Shown here: in pieces, positions 27,238 through 36,072 of the stretch
How positions within the stretch are numbered: the stretch's first letter is position 1
How the letters are laid out: each line of letters opens with the position of its first letter
Assembly (NCBI GenBank): GCA_963772335.1
Contig: CAVYXF010000010.1
Coordinates: 248,001-312,000 of the forward strand
DNA: 64,000 nt
Direction of reading: 5' to 3'
Source: CAVYXF01 sp963772335
GTDB lineage: Bacteria; Pseudomonadota; Alphaproteobacteria; Rhizobiales; Rhodomicrobiaceae
The notes under the pieces: generated by a model
The model's input: only the letters and a program-made list of their open reading frames with translations
Told to the model about the DNA's origin: nothing
Databases searched by the model: none
Made by a program: the position numbers and the translations under genes

Positions 27238-28200
27238 TCATGACGAAGTGGGGATGCTACGGCTTGCCAGGCTCACTCGCTTGCGTCCGGGCTCGCGACT
27301 TGCCTGCGCAACCGAACGCCGCAGAAACTCGACGAAAGCACGCACGGCGGGCGGCGTGTAGCGCTGCCTGGAATAGTAGACATGCCATCCCGGGAAAGGA
27401 GGGCACCACTCATCGAGCAGAGCTATAAGCTTGCGCTGGCGTATCGACGACTGCACTCGGTGTTGCATGCCGAATGCAATGCCTAGGCCCTGCCTTGCGG
27501 CAGTGAAGGCCAAGTCCCTGTGGGAGACGATGAGCGGACCGTCAACCGCGACCTCAAACCACTGCCCATCCTTGCCGAACCGCCAATTGCACAGCCGATT
27601 GCTACCCGGCGGGCGCCAATTGATGCATTTGTGGTTATGCAGATCGGCCGGCGTTTTCGGATAGCCGTGAGCCTCCAGGTAACTGGGCGCAGCTACGGGG
27701 ATCTCGCGGATGTCTTCGCCGAGCTTAAAGGCAATAACGTCGCGCTCAAGCAGTTCGCCGAGCCGTATACCGACGTCGAAGCCGGCCTCGACAATGTCGA
27801 TCACCGCCTCGTCCACCGTGACATCCAGCAAGATATCGGGGAAGGCCTTGTAGAATTCTGCGAAAATCGGCTCGATGAATATGTCGGCCACCTGGCGGGG
27901 CGTGTGTACCCGAAGCCGGCCGGCCGGCGTCTTCCGCAGCCTGGTCACATCCTCCACCGCGGCCTGCATCTCCGCCAATGCTGGTTTCAACCGCGTCAGG
28001 AGACGCCGCCCCGCATCGGTCAGGGCGACACTGCGCGTCGTGCGGTTGAGAAGCCTGACGCCGAGCCGCTCCTCCAATTCGCGGATGGTCTGGCTCAATG
28101 TCGAGGCGGAGATCCTTAGTTGCTCCGCCGCCCGCGCAAAATTCCCTTTTTCCACAATGGTCGCAAATGCGCGCAACTCGGCATATTCCCTGCCTCGCAT
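27238..28200 (-). CDS. LysR-family transcriptional regulator
   Basis: 320 residues. The N-terminal helix-turn-helix is at about 15-60 (FARAAEQLRISASTLSQTIR, ELEERLGVRLLNRTTRSVAL). The effector domain follows from about 90, beginning GRLRVHTPRQVADIF. The sequence type fits the DsdC/AaeR-like group with an RTTRSV linker. It ends just 99 bases upstream of the TPR-CHAT gene on the same strand, and is divergent from a GNAT gene across 166 bases that hold a CGAATTC repeat pair. The target is unknown. Confidence 0.9.
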   Translation of the reverse strand: MRGREYAELRAFATIVEKGNFARAAEQLRISASTLSQTIRELEERLGVRLLNRTTRSVALTDAGRRLLTRLKPALAEMQAAVEDVTRLRKTPAGRLRVHTPRQVADIFIEPIFAEFYKAFPDILLDVTVDEAVIDIVEAGFDVGIRLGELLERDVIAFKLGEDIREIPVAAPSYLEAHGYPKTPADLHNHKCINWRPPGSNRLCNWRFGKDGQWFEVAVDGPLIVSHRDLAFTAARQGLGIAFGMQHRVQSSIRQRKLIALLDEWCPPFPGWHVYYSRQRYTPPAVRAFVEFLRRSVAQASREPGRKRVSLASRSIPTSS

Positions 28201-28208
28201 TATGCCTC

Positions 28209-28234
28209 CGAATTCAAAGTATGAGTTCGAATTC
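28209..28234. promoter_or_regulatory. Possible LysR operator repeats
   Basis: CGAATTC occurs at 28209-28215 and again at 28228-28234. Between them GAGTTCG (28223-28229) forms an imperfect inverted repeat with the first copy, with one mismatch across a 7-base spacer. The site lies nine bases upstream of the LysR start codon in the gap shared with the GNAT gene, where a LysR-type autoregulatory operator is usually found. Weak evidence. Confidence 0.3.
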
Positions 28235-28366
28235 TGTCAGATAGTTCCCAGTTTGGGTAGTAACTATGTTCAAGAATGTCATTGCCGGACGTGAGCTCAA
28301 GCGAGGCGGTTGACCCAAAAGCACTTAGAGCAGCGGAAGAACCGCTAAATCCTGAAGGACCGTGTC

Positions 28367-29080
28367 ATGACTTCGTCTGTCCGATTACTCAGAGTTGCTG
28401 CCTTCATGGGCAAATTGTTCGCCGATGGAGGAATAACAAGGAAGTTGTGGCCAACAGAGATTCAAAAATTCCGCGACCATATGTTGCGACTGGATACAGA
28501 CAGCCGCCGGATGCGTTTCGGCATGGCCGTGAATGACAGCTTCATCAAGGCCTATACTGAGCGTGCCGACCTTAGCCAAGACGTGATCTATGGCTATTTC
28601 CTCGATGGTGAGATGCATGCCGCAGCCGAGCTGCGCCCGATCGGCGACGGCTGGGGCGCAGAAGCCGAAGCCGCTTTTTCGGTGGAGCCTGACTATCAAG
28701 ATGGCGGTGTCGGCACCGATCTTCTGGGCCGCATCATCCTGGCAGCGCGCAATCGCGGCGTTGACCGCCTCTATATGAGCTGCCTTCGGGAGAATCACAA
28801 AGTGCAGCGCATCGCCCACAAATATGGCGCGCAGCTGCATTTCGACGACTGCGAAGTAATCGGCCAGTTCCGAACGCCCGGACCGACTCGGGCATCGCTA
28901 TGGAGCGAGGTGCTCGACGATAGGAACGGCTTCGTCATCGCGGTGCTGGAACTGCCGCTGCGGCTGCTGCCGGCTCGGCGCGTCTCCCCAGTAAGGGCGG
29001 ACCACCGCGCCTCCCCTGCGCTTTATGGCCGCCCCGGCGATAATCGCTGCCCGAAATCAGCCAGCCGGGGAGCCGCATGA
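28367..29080 (+). CDS. GNAT-family acetyltransferase
   Basis: 237 residues from an ATG with AGGA eight bases upstream. It contains the GNAT acetyl-CoA-binding region: EAAFSVEPDYQDGGVGTDLL is motif A (the Q/R-x2-G-x-G/A pattern is altered to QDGGVGTD), followed by ARNRGVDRLYMSC and NHKVQRIAHKYGAQ for motif B. The C-terminal 50 residues are basic and not conserved. The acceptor is unknown. First of four genes read rightward, though the link to those downstream is uncertain. Confidence 0.8.
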   Translation: MTSSVRLLRVAAFMGKLFADGGITRKLWPTEIQKFRDHMLRLDTDSRRMRFGMAVNDSFIKAYTERADLSQDVIYGYFLDGEMHAAAELRPIGDGWGAEAEAAFSVEPDYQDGGVGTDLLGRIILAARNRGVDRLYMSCLRENHKVQRIAHKYGAQLHFDDCEVIGQFRTPGPTRASLWSEVLDDRNGFVIAVLELPLRLLPARRVSPVRADHRASPALYGRPGDNRCPKSASRGAA

Positions 29081-29123
29081 GCGTTTCGGTCGTCGAGGGA
29101 ACCAAATCTCAAACCACGCATCA

Positions 29124-29696
29124 ATGAGCATGCGAGAGGAAATGAAAGTGAGCTCAGCCACGATGGCCGATGGGGGCGAATTGGCAGTGCTGATCAATTC
29201 CGCCTATCGAGGGCAATTGGGCATTGCGGGCTGGACCAATGAAGTCGGCCTGCTCGCAGGAGGGCGCACCGATGCGGCGTCGTTGGACGCGCTACTTGCC
29301 GAAGAGCAGGCAACAATCCTGCTCCTGCGACGAGAGGCTGATGCACGGCTTCTCGGCTGCGTATCCGTCGAACCGGTAGAGGACGAGCTTTGGCATATCT
29401 CGCTGCTCGCCATCGATCCCGAGCAGCAGAATTCCGGTTATGGACGCATTCTCTTGGAGGAAGCGGAGAGATTCGCACATTCGCATGGCGCACGAACAGC
29501 CATAATGACTGTCATCCAGCAGCGAGAGACACTCATCGCGTGGTACGAGCGGCGTGGCTACCGGCGGACCGGCGAAATCCTTCCCTTTCCCTATGATGAT
29601 CCAAGCGTTGGAACGCCTCTGCGCGATGATCTGCAGTTGGTGGTGCTGGAGAAGGCGCTGGAGTATCGGCAAGCAAATGAAAGGGAGCTGCGATGA
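29124..29696 (+). CDS. GNAT-family acetyltransferase
   Basis: About 190 residues from the ATG at 29124; several nearby starts (29130, 29142, and a GTG at 29148) are possible. Motif A is IDPEQQNSGYGRILLEEAER, with the acetyl-CoA loop QNSGYG, and motif B follows in WYERRGYRRTGE. It resembles the small-molecule or protein N-acetyltransferases of the RimI-like fold. The stop codon overlaps the next gene start by four bases (ATGA), so it is co-translated with the cupin gene. Acceptor unknown. Confidence 0.82.
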   Translation: MSMREEMKVSSATMADGGELAVLINSAYRGQLGIAGWTNEVGLLAGGRTDAASLDALLAEEQATILLLRREADARLLGCVSVEPVEDELWHISLLAIDPEQQNSGYGRILLEEAERFAHSHGARTAIMTVIQQRETLIAWYERRGYRRTGEILPFPYDDPSVGTPLRDDLQLVVLEKALEYRQANERELR

Positions 29697-30148
29697 CCCA
29701 AACGCCAGGAATAACCAGGGCCGAGGACGGTATTGATGGCATCCGGTGGAATATCTTGGGACAGGCCTATGTACCGAAGCAGCTTTCGGAGCATTCCTTC
29801 TCCTGGCACGCGACCTTTCCGCCAGAGACTTTCGTGCCACCGCATATCCACCCGACCCAGGACGAGTTCATCTATATGCTGTCGGGGCGCTTCGACCTGT
29901 GGCTCGACGGCAAGGACGTCGTGGCCGAGCCAGGCGATCTGGTCCGTCTGCCACAGGGCATTCCCCACGGCATCTTCAACAAGACAGACACGGACGTAAA
30001 ATGCCTGTTCTGGGTGTCGCCGTCGCGCAGGCTCTATGATCTCTTTTGGGCGCTCCACAATCTGGGGCCGGCGCCCGACCCGGCCGAGGTGGTCGCCATT
30101 TCCGCCGCCCATGAGATCGATTTCCTGCCGCCGCCCGAGGCCGAATAA
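29693..30148 (+). CDS. Cupin-domain protein
   Basis: 151 residues. A single cupin barrel with motif one HIHPTQDEFIYMLSGRFDLW (metal ligands His, His, Glu) and motif two PGDLVRLPQGIPHGIFN. The metal ligands are intact, so it may be an enzyme (for example a dioxygenase or isomerase) or a small binding protein. It overlaps the preceding GNAT gene by ATGA and precedes a flavin monooxygenase by 32 bases, so a three-gene operon is likely. Substrate not identified. Confidence 0.85.
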   Translation: MTQTPGITRAEDGIDGIRWNILGQAYVPKQLSEHSFSWHATFPPETFVPPHIHPTQDEFIYMLSGRFDLWLDGKDVVAEPGDLVRLPQGIPHGIFNKTDTDVKCLFWVSPSRRLYDLFWALHNLGPAPDPAEVVAISAAHEIDFLPPPEAE

Positions 30149-30180
30149 CGAGAGAGGCCGCCCACTCCGAAGAGGAGCCC

Positions 30181-31422
30181 ATGAAGATCATCATTGCCGG
30201 AGCGGGCATTGGGGGGCTGAGCTGTGCACTCATGCTTCATGCGCGGGGCGTCAAGGCGGAGGTCTACGAGCAGGCGCCGGAGCTGCGCGAGATCGGGGTC
30301 GGCATCAATACGCTGCCGCAGGCCATTGGCGAGCTCGCCGATCTGGGCCTGCTTCCCGCGCTCGATGCCGTCGCCATCCGCACGCGCGAGCTGATCTATC
30401 TCAACCGCCTGGGGCAGGAAGTCTGGCGGGAGAAGCGCGGCATGCATGCGGGCCATCCAGTGCCGCAACTGTCGACTCACCGCGGACAGCTGCAGAAGGC
30501 AATCTACGATGCTGTCGTGGAGCGGCTCGGCCAGGCGGCGGTAAGGACGGGCCTGCGTTTTGCCGGTTTCGTGCAGAACGAAGGCGGCGTCACCGTGCAT
30601 TTCACCGATGCGCGCCAGGGCGGCCCCGGCATGACCGTTCGCGGCGATGCCCTCATCTGCGCCGATGGAATTCATTCGGTTGGGCGCCGCCTCTTTTATC
30701 CGGACGAAGGTGCGCCGCATTGGGACGGCGTGATGATGTGGCGCGGCGCGACGGACTGGCCCGTCTTTAGGGGCGGCGAGACCATGGTGATCAGCGGCGG
30801 CATGGGTGCCAAATTCGTGCTCTATCCGATCGGCCCCGGCACCAGCAAAGACACGCGCCTGACCAACTGGGCCGTCGTTATCAAAATGGCGGACGGGGCC
30901 GTCTCGCCGCCGCCCAAGGAGAGCTGGTCGCGCACGGGACAGCTTGCCGAGGTACTCCCTTACGCAAAGCGCTTCATCGTGCCGGGCTTCGACGTGGAAG
31001 GGCTCGTGCGCGAGACGGAGCGCTGTTTCGAATACCCGATGTGCGACCGCGATCCACTGCCGCGCTGGACCTTCGGCCGCGTCACGCTCCTTGGCGATGC
31101 GGCCCATCCGATGTATCCGGTCGGCTCGAACGGGGCATCGCAAGCCATTCTCGACGCGCGTGCCCTCTCCGACGCGCTTGCCCGGGCTGCGCATCCGATG
31201 CAGGCCTTATACGAATATGAGAAACAGCGCCTGCCGAAAACCGCCGAGATCGTCAGGCTGAACCGCAAGGGCGGCCCGGAGAAGGTCATTGACGAGGTGG
31301 AGAAGCGCGCACCCGCAGGCTTCAGCGACATCGACGCCGTGCTGAGTTACGAGCAGCGCAAGGCGATCACACAAGGCTACCTTACATTGTCCACCCCACG
31401 ATCGGCGGTAAGGACGGCCTAA
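30181..31422 (+). CDS. FAD-dependent monooxygenase (salicylate hydroxylase-like)
   Basis: 413 residues, with AGAGGAG upstream. Flavoprotein hydroxylase motifs: GAGIGGLSCALMLHARG at the N-terminus, ALICADGIHSVGRR (DG motif) and LLGDAAHPMYPVGSNGASQA (GD motif). It is closest to the single-component flavin monooxygenases including salicylate and 6-hydroxynicotinate hydroxylases. Together with the cupin and GNAT upstream it looks like a small catabolic or detoxification unit. It ends seven bases from the convergent tcuB stop. Confidence 0.87.
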   Translation: MKIIIAGAGIGGLSCALMLHARGVKAEVYEQAPELREIGVGINTLPQAIGELADLGLLPALDAVAIRTRELIYLNRLGQEVWREKRGMHAGHPVPQLSTHRGQLQKAIYDAVVERLGQAAVRTGLRFAGFVQNEGGVTVHFTDARQGGPGMTVRGDALICADGIHSVGRRLFYPDEGAPHWDGVMMWRGATDWPVFRGGETMVISGGMGAKFVLYPIGPGTSKDTRLTNWAVVIKMADGAVSPPPKESWSRTGQLAEVLPYAKRFIVPGFDVEGLVRETERCFEYPMCDRDPLPRWTFGRVTLLGDAAHPMYPVGSNGASQAILDARALSDALARAAHPMQALYEYEKQRLPKTAEIVRLNRKGGPEKVIDEVEKRAPAGFSDIDAVLSYEQRKAITQGYLTLSTPRSAVRTA

Positions 31423-31429
31423 AATACTC

Positions 31430-32557
31430 TCACGTAAGCGTGTCGCTGGGTGCCAGCATTCGCTTCTCCCGTGCATAGCGCACCAGCGCCAGGAACCGGT
31501 AGAGCCCGTGGACGAACTTGCCGTAGGGGAAGGTAAGGAACAGCGCAAAGACGACACCGAGATGAGCAGCCAGCAACAGCCCCATGGCGGACGTCTCGCG
31601 CAGGATCAGGAGCGCAAGGCCCGTCAGGCTGGTGAGGAACAGCATCAGCAAGAAAGCGACATCCATGCCGAGCGTCGGCTTGTCGATCATCGCCGGGTCG
31701 CGCCGCATCTTGGCCGCGAGCAGCCCAATGGGGCCGATGATCAGGCCGACGCCGCCTAGCGTGCCGAGCACCACTGGCACGTCATACCAGGCATAGGGCG
31801 CCTCGCGGCCGACCAGATAGTGGTAGAAGGTCGCCGTCGAGGTCGAGGCGAAGCAGAATAGGAAGCCGTAGAAGGTGAAGTGGTGGTAGACCCGACGCGG
31901 GTCGGTCGGTCGCTCATCGGCGTTGTAGCAGCCGACCCCGCCGCCATCGAGATAGCGCAGGGTTGCCGCGTCTTTCACCGCTTGCCAGATGGATGTGGGT
32001 TCGCTGAGTGGCCCCACGGGCTCCGCGATGTCCCGCCAGAAAGCGCGAGCGCCGAACACCATCGCCAGGATGGCGTAGAGAAACACAGCTCCGAAGATGG
32101 CGACCATCGTGTTGTGGGGCATCAGCGCATAGAACGAGCCCGGCCCGGAGCGCACGGCGAACAGCGCAGCAGGGGCGTGCCATGTGACGAAGCCGATAAT
32201 GAACCCCGCCACCGACAGCGCGGCGATAAGGCTGACAGCCACACCGTTGCGCGCGAACAGTCCGGACAGTGCCCGCGGCCAGGCATAGGCGGCATAGGAC
32301 CCTGCCCGGACCTGACCCAGGACCTTGGGCACGTTGACGTCGAATTCGTGGGGCGGCGAGAACTGGCAATCGACATAGCAGGCGCCGCAGGCGTGGCAGA
32401 GATTGGCGAGATAGTTCAAATCGCCATCGGTGAAGACCCGCCGCATCTCCATCGCCGGAAATACGGCACATAGCCCTTCGCAATAGCGGCAGGAATTGCA
32501 CACCGTCATCAGGCGCGCGGCTTCGGCAAGCGTGGTCCGGTCTTTTTGGTGACGCAT
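31430..32557 (-). CDS. tcuB: Tricarballylate utilization protein TcuB
   Basis: 375 residues from the ATG at 32557, with GGAG eight bases upstream; a GTG at 32566 sits too close. The N-terminus holds two ferredoxin-like clusters, CNSCRYCEGLC and CHACGACYVDC, each C-x2-C-x2-C-x3-C. The rest is a membrane domain with about six to seven helices (for example NGVAVSLIAALSVAGFIIGF). TcuB oxidises FADH2 on TcuA and passes electrons to the quinone pool. It follows tcuA by 81 bases, the order known from Salmonella tcuABC; the TcuC transporter is absent here. Confidence 0.9.
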   Translation of the reverse strand: MRHQKDRTTLAEAARLMTVCNSCRYCEGLCAVFPAMEMRRVFTDGDLNYLANLCHACGACYVDCQFSPPHEFDVNVPKVLGQVRAGSYAAYAWPRALSGLFARNGVAVSLIAALSVAGFIIGFVTWHAPAALFAVRSGPGSFYALMPHNTMVAIFGAVFLYAILAMVFGARAFWRDIAEPVGPLSEPTSIWQAVKDAATLRYLDGGGVGCYNADERPTDPRRVYHHFTFYGFLFCFASTSTATFYHYLVGREAPYAWYDVPVVLGTLGGVGLIIGPIGLLAAKMRRDPAMIDKPTLGMDVAFLLMLFLTSLTGLALLILRETSAMGLLLAAHLGVVFALFLTFPYGKFVHGLYRFLALVRYAREKRMLAPSDTLT

Positions 32558-32638
32558 GATCGTCACTCCGCCCGCAAGCGAATGCCGGGGCCGTCAGGCG
32601 TCCGGGTGAGGGGGCTTTTTACGAACAGTGACATTCTC

Positions 32639-34111
32639 TTAGTTCCGGACATGGCGCGCGGCCTCTCTGCCGGCGATCCGCCCGAACACCGAACCAATGG
32701 TCATGCCGATGCCCGCGGCATAGCCCTGCCCGAGCACATTCCCGGCCATGATCTCGCCGGCGGCGAACATATTCGCGGAGGGCCGGCCATCGCCCATGAT
32801 AATCCGCGCCTCCTTGTTCACCCGGGTACCCAGGTAGGTGAAGGTGATGCCGGGCCGCACTGGGTAGGCATAGAACGGCGCGGTCTGGATCCGGCGCGCC
32901 CAATGCGACTTCGGCGGGCTCAAGCCTTCGGTGCGGCAGTCGTCGAGGATCGTGTGATCGAAGGTGCCGGGCCGGACCGCGGCGTTGAATTCGGCGACCG
33001 TTTTCTCCAGCGCCGGTTGGTCAAGCTCAAGCTTACTCGCCAGTTCGCCAATGCTGTCAGCTGCAATCGGCGGATAAAGCGAGGGCATGAACAGATTCAG
33101 CGAGGATGCATCGAATATGATGAAGGCGATCTGGCCGGGTTGGTGCGCGACCAGCCGTCCCCAGATGGCATAGCGCTTCGGCCAGATGTCCTCGCCCTCG
33201 TCGTAGAAGCGCTGCGCCTCGCGGTTCACCACAATGCCAAACACCACGCAGTCCAGGCGGGTAATGATGCCGCCGTCGAATTTCGGCGCGCGGGCGTCAA
33301 TTGCGACGGCATGGCATTGCGTGGGATCGCCAACCGACTGCACGCCGGCATCGAGCAGCATCTTCAGCACCGTGCCGCGATTGTTGGGCGAACCGCGGAT
33401 GAGAAAGTTCTCCGCTATCTCGCCCCAGCCTTCCTTGAGCCAGTCGATATTGGCCTCGAAGCCGCCCGCCGCCGCAACCAGCGCCCCTGCCCGCACGCGC
33501 GACAAGCCAGCTTCTTGCTGGTCGCTCGCCGTTAAGGCTCGCTCCGGCGCGTTGCGAAACATGGCGGAGAGGAACATGCCATCCTCGATGTCGAGCGCCA
33601 TCACCTCCGCCTCGTAGCGGACATCGACGCCGAGCTTTTCCGCCGTGACATAAAGCGCATTCAGCATGGCCCGGCCGCCGCCGAGAAAGAAGGAATTCGT
33701 CCGCCCAAGACTGAGTGTGCCGCCAATCGAGGGCTGAAAGCGCACGCCCTGTTCCACGATCCAGGTGAGCATCTCCTTGGACTCATGAATCATATGCCGG
33801 GCAAGTCCCTCGTCCGTCCTGCCGCCGGTGACGCGATAGAGATCGTCCCAGAACTCATCCTCGGTATAAGGACCCGTGAGGACGTCGGTCCCGCTGTCAT
33901 GGGCGCAGCGCATGTTGCGGGTATGGCGGGTGTTGCCGCCGCGATAGAATTTGTCGGCCGCCTCCAGCACCAGCACAGAGGCGCCCGCCCGCCGCGCCGA
34001 AATCGCGGCGCACAGAGCGGCATTTCCCCCACCAACCACCAGCACGTCATAGCGCTTGGGATGATCGGTGACCGGCACTGTCCCGGGTGTAAGCGGCTGT
34101 TGAAAGGTCAT
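32639..34111 (-). CDS. tcuA: FAD-dependent tricarballylate dehydrogenase TcuA
   Basis: 490 residues from the ATG at 34111, 11 bases after the MmgE/PrpD stop. The FAD motif VVGGGNAALCAAISARRAG, the fumarate-reductase-type segment GGNTRHTRNMRC and a C-terminal YLGTRVNKEARI with GEIMAGNVLGQGY place it in the TcuA/succinate dehydrogenase flavoprotein superfamily. In Salmonella TcuA oxidises tricarballylate to cis-aconitate. The MmgE/PrpD gene upstream and tcuB downstream make a coherent C6-tricarboxylate operon. Substrate assignment is by family only. Confidence 0.87.
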   Translation of the reverse strand: MTFQQPLTPGTVPVTDHPKRYDVLVVGGGNAALCAAISARRAGASVLVLEAADKFYRGGNTRHTRNMRCAHDSGTDVLTGPYTEDEFWDDLYRVTGGRTDEGLARHMIHESKEMLTWIVEQGVRFQPSIGGTLSLGRTNSFFLGGGRAMLNALYVTAEKLGVDVRYEAEVMALDIEDGMFLSAMFRNAPERALTASDQQEAGLSRVRAGALVAAAGGFEANIDWLKEGWGEIAENFLIRGSPNNRGTVLKMLLDAGVQSVGDPTQCHAVAIDARAPKFDGGIITRLDCVVFGIVVNREAQRFYDEGEDIWPKRYAIWGRLVAHQPGQIAFIIFDASSLNLFMPSLYPPIAADSIGELASKLELDQPALEKTVAEFNAAVRPGTFDHTILDDCRTEGLSPPKSHWARRIQTAPFYAYPVRPGITFTYLGTRVNKEARIIMGDGRPSANMFAAGEIMAGNVLGQGYAAGIGMTIGSVFGRIAGREAARHVRN

Positions 34112-34122
34112 GCCCGGCCCGG

Positions 34123-35475
34123 CTATCCCTGCCCAACGGCGGCGCTGATGCCGGAGAGGTCGCTTTCGGTATCGATCCACCTGAGATGGGTAAACAGTTC
34201 TTCGGCTGCCGCACCGACGGTAGGCCGCGTCAGCGAGCTAAACTTGCTCTTCATGTCGTCCCAGTTCATCGGGCGACCGGGATTACCGAGCGCCAGGGGA
34301 GTGTGCTCTTCCAGCGTCTGGCCGTCTCCCGCCTCGATCTGGACGGTGGCGGCCCGCAGATCCATTGACGGCGTGGGCTCCAGAACGACCCGGGAGGACA
34401 GCGCCTGGATGTCGCGATCGCCGACATTGCTGGCGGAAAAGTCTTCCTGCGACAGCCGGTGTCCGGTCAAAGCGAGAGCCGTGCAGAAGGCCAGGCTGAA
34501 CTTGCCTTCGAACGGCGTTCGCGCCACCGGCTTGCCGGCGATCTGGATGGAGAGCGGATTGACCTGCACGATGACGCGCTCGACAGCACCAACCCGCGTC
34601 CTTCCCTCGGTATGTATGCGCCGGCAGGCATCAATGACCGGATGGGTCAGCAGGCAGGAGGCATAAGGCTTCAGCGTGTTGCGCGTGATCTCCCAGCCAT
34701 CGGAAAAATCGAGCGGGAGCGGGGCGTGACTGCGGTCCTGAACGAGGGCCAGCGCCAGCCCGCCCTCGGGTTCGAGCAGGTCGGTCGCGGCGGCATATCC
34801 GTCGCGCGCCAATTCCGCCGCAAGGACGCCATTGAATGCGGCCTTGCCGGCGTGGAACGGTTTGGCCGGCGTTCCGAACGACTCGGTCAGACCACCGACC
34901 TGCGTGGCGGCGAGCCCAAGGGCCGTCTCTAGGCGTTCGCGGTCGAGGCCATATAGGGCGGACGCGGCGACCGACGCGCCGATACAGCCGAAAACGCCGG
35001 TCGAGTGGATGCGCCGCTCGTTGACCGCAACGCCAAAGCCGCCGTTGCCGAGCCGGCCGCCCACCTCGAAGCCGGCAACGAAGGCCTGGACGACCGTCCT
35101 TGCCGGCGCTCCCAGCTGCGTTCCGACGGCGAATGCGGCGGCCCAGATCGGCCCGGTGAGATGAGCAATGGAGCCGACATGGGTGTCGTCGAAATCCAGG
35201 CAGTGCGCCATGGTGCCGTTGATGAGTGCGGCCGCCGCCGTTGCCGTCGTGCCTCCACGCAGCACCTGCGCATTGCCTGCGGCGCGCCAGGTGGACACCG
35301 TGCGCTTCAGCGCCTGAATCGGCACCTCGCCTTCCGCGCCGAGCGCAACGCCGAACCAGTCGACAATCGCAAATCGCGCCGCCTCCAGCGCTTCCTGGGG
35401 AAGATTGCCGGACATCACCGCTGTGACGAAATCGGCGATCGCCTCGGCATTGTGCATGCGGGCGGGAGCACTCAT
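34123..35475 (-). CDS. MmgE/PrpD-family dehydratase or decarboxylase
   Basis: 450 residues, full length. The family core is visible: HCLDFDDTHVGSIAHLTGP with the conserved Asp/His set, RRIHSTGVFGCIGA, and TPAKPFHAGKAAFNG where Lys and His line the active site. The family contains 2-methylcitrate dehydratase and cis-aconitate decarboxylase. Next to tcuA and tcuB, which would supply cis-aconitate, a role on cis-aconitate or a close analogue is a fair guess. It overlaps the CoA-transferase fragment upstream by four bases (ATGA), so it was once translated with it. Confidence 0.88.
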   Translation of the reverse strand: MSAPARMHNAEAIADFVTAVMSGNLPQEALEAARFAIVDWFGVALGAEGEVPIQALKRTVSTWRAAGNAQVLRGGTTATAAAALINGTMAHCLDFDDTHVGSIAHLTGPIWAAAFAVGTQLGAPARTVVQAFVAGFEVGGRLGNGGFGVAVNERRIHSTGVFGCIGASVAASALYGLDRERLETALGLAATQVGGLTESFGTPAKPFHAGKAAFNGVLAAELARDGYAAATDLLEPEGGLALALVQDRSHAPLPLDFSDGWEITRNTLKPYASCLLTHPVIDACRRIHTEGRTRVGAVERVIVQVNPLSIQIAGKPVARTPFEGKFSLAFCTALALTGHRLSQEDFSASNVGDRDIQALSSRVVLEPTPSMDLRAATVQIEAGDGQTLEEHTPLALGNPGRPMNWDDMKSKFSSLTRPTVGAAAEELFTHLRWIDTESDLSGISAAVGQG

Positions 35476-35798
35476 TCCTGCCTCCTCGACTTTGACCTGG
35501 CGCCAGTTTCAGCTTCGGCTCTGATCGCTGCGCTGCCCTGCCCCCGAGATGGCGCGGGACGCCTGCCCTTGCGGGTCAGGCCGCTTGCGCTGAACGGATT
35601 GCCGAGAACCGGGATGCGCCCCTCGACGGGATGCTCGATCCATTCAACGAGCCCTCGCGCGGCGACATGCTGGCTGCTGAGCGCCTCCTCCGGATCATAA
35701 ACGGGAAGGATCGGCACGTCATGCGCCCAGGCGACAAGCGCGTCGCGGTCCTGGGAAAGGCAGAACGCCTCGATCACCTCGCGGTATAGCGAGGTGAG
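35472..35798 (-). pseudogene. C-terminal fragment of a CaiB/BaiF-type CoA-transferase
   Basis: About 105 codons match only the end of a family III CoA-transferase: DVPILPVYDPEEALSSQHVA, then GLVEWIEHPVEGRIPVLGNP and a terminal RRPAPSRG. Members are about 400 residues, so three quarters are missing, including the catalytic Asp region. Homology ends at about 35798, right where a rightward GntR fragment begins, which marks a deletion junction. Its stop overlaps the MmgE/PrpD start (ATGA). The intact gene would have activated the acid product of the operon. Confidence 0.8.
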
Positions 35799-35800
35799 CA

Positions 35801-35947
35801 ATGGCGGCCATAACTGAAAATAATCTCGCCCGCTCCGAGAAGAACGGCCGAGAGCCGAGGGCGGGCGATCATCTCTCCCGCAGCGAGGACGCATACAGGC
35901 GGCTGAGGGACGCGATCCGCAAGGGAACGCTGCCGCCTGGCACGCGC
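35801..35947 (+). pseudogene. N-terminal fragment of a GntR-family regulator
   Basis: About 49 codons from an ATG carry the first helix of a FadR-type GntR DNA-binding domain, RSEDAYRRLRDAIRKGTLPP-GTR. The rest of the helix-turn-helix (normally LAERLGVSRTPVREAL) and the effector domain are missing; downstream codons have no homology and stop within 75 bases. In the intact ancestor this was presumably the divergent regulator of the tcu/MmgE operon. It cannot bind DNA as it stands. Confidence 0.7.
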
Positions 35948-36072
35948 AACGCCCAGCGCGCGGGGCTGAAGCTTATGCGGAGCGAACTCGTCTCCGGCAA
36001 CGCGCAGCCAGGCGAGACGTGACCGGTTTAGCAGTTGCCGTGCTGTTGAAGTCGCTGGCGTGCACCCGCCAA

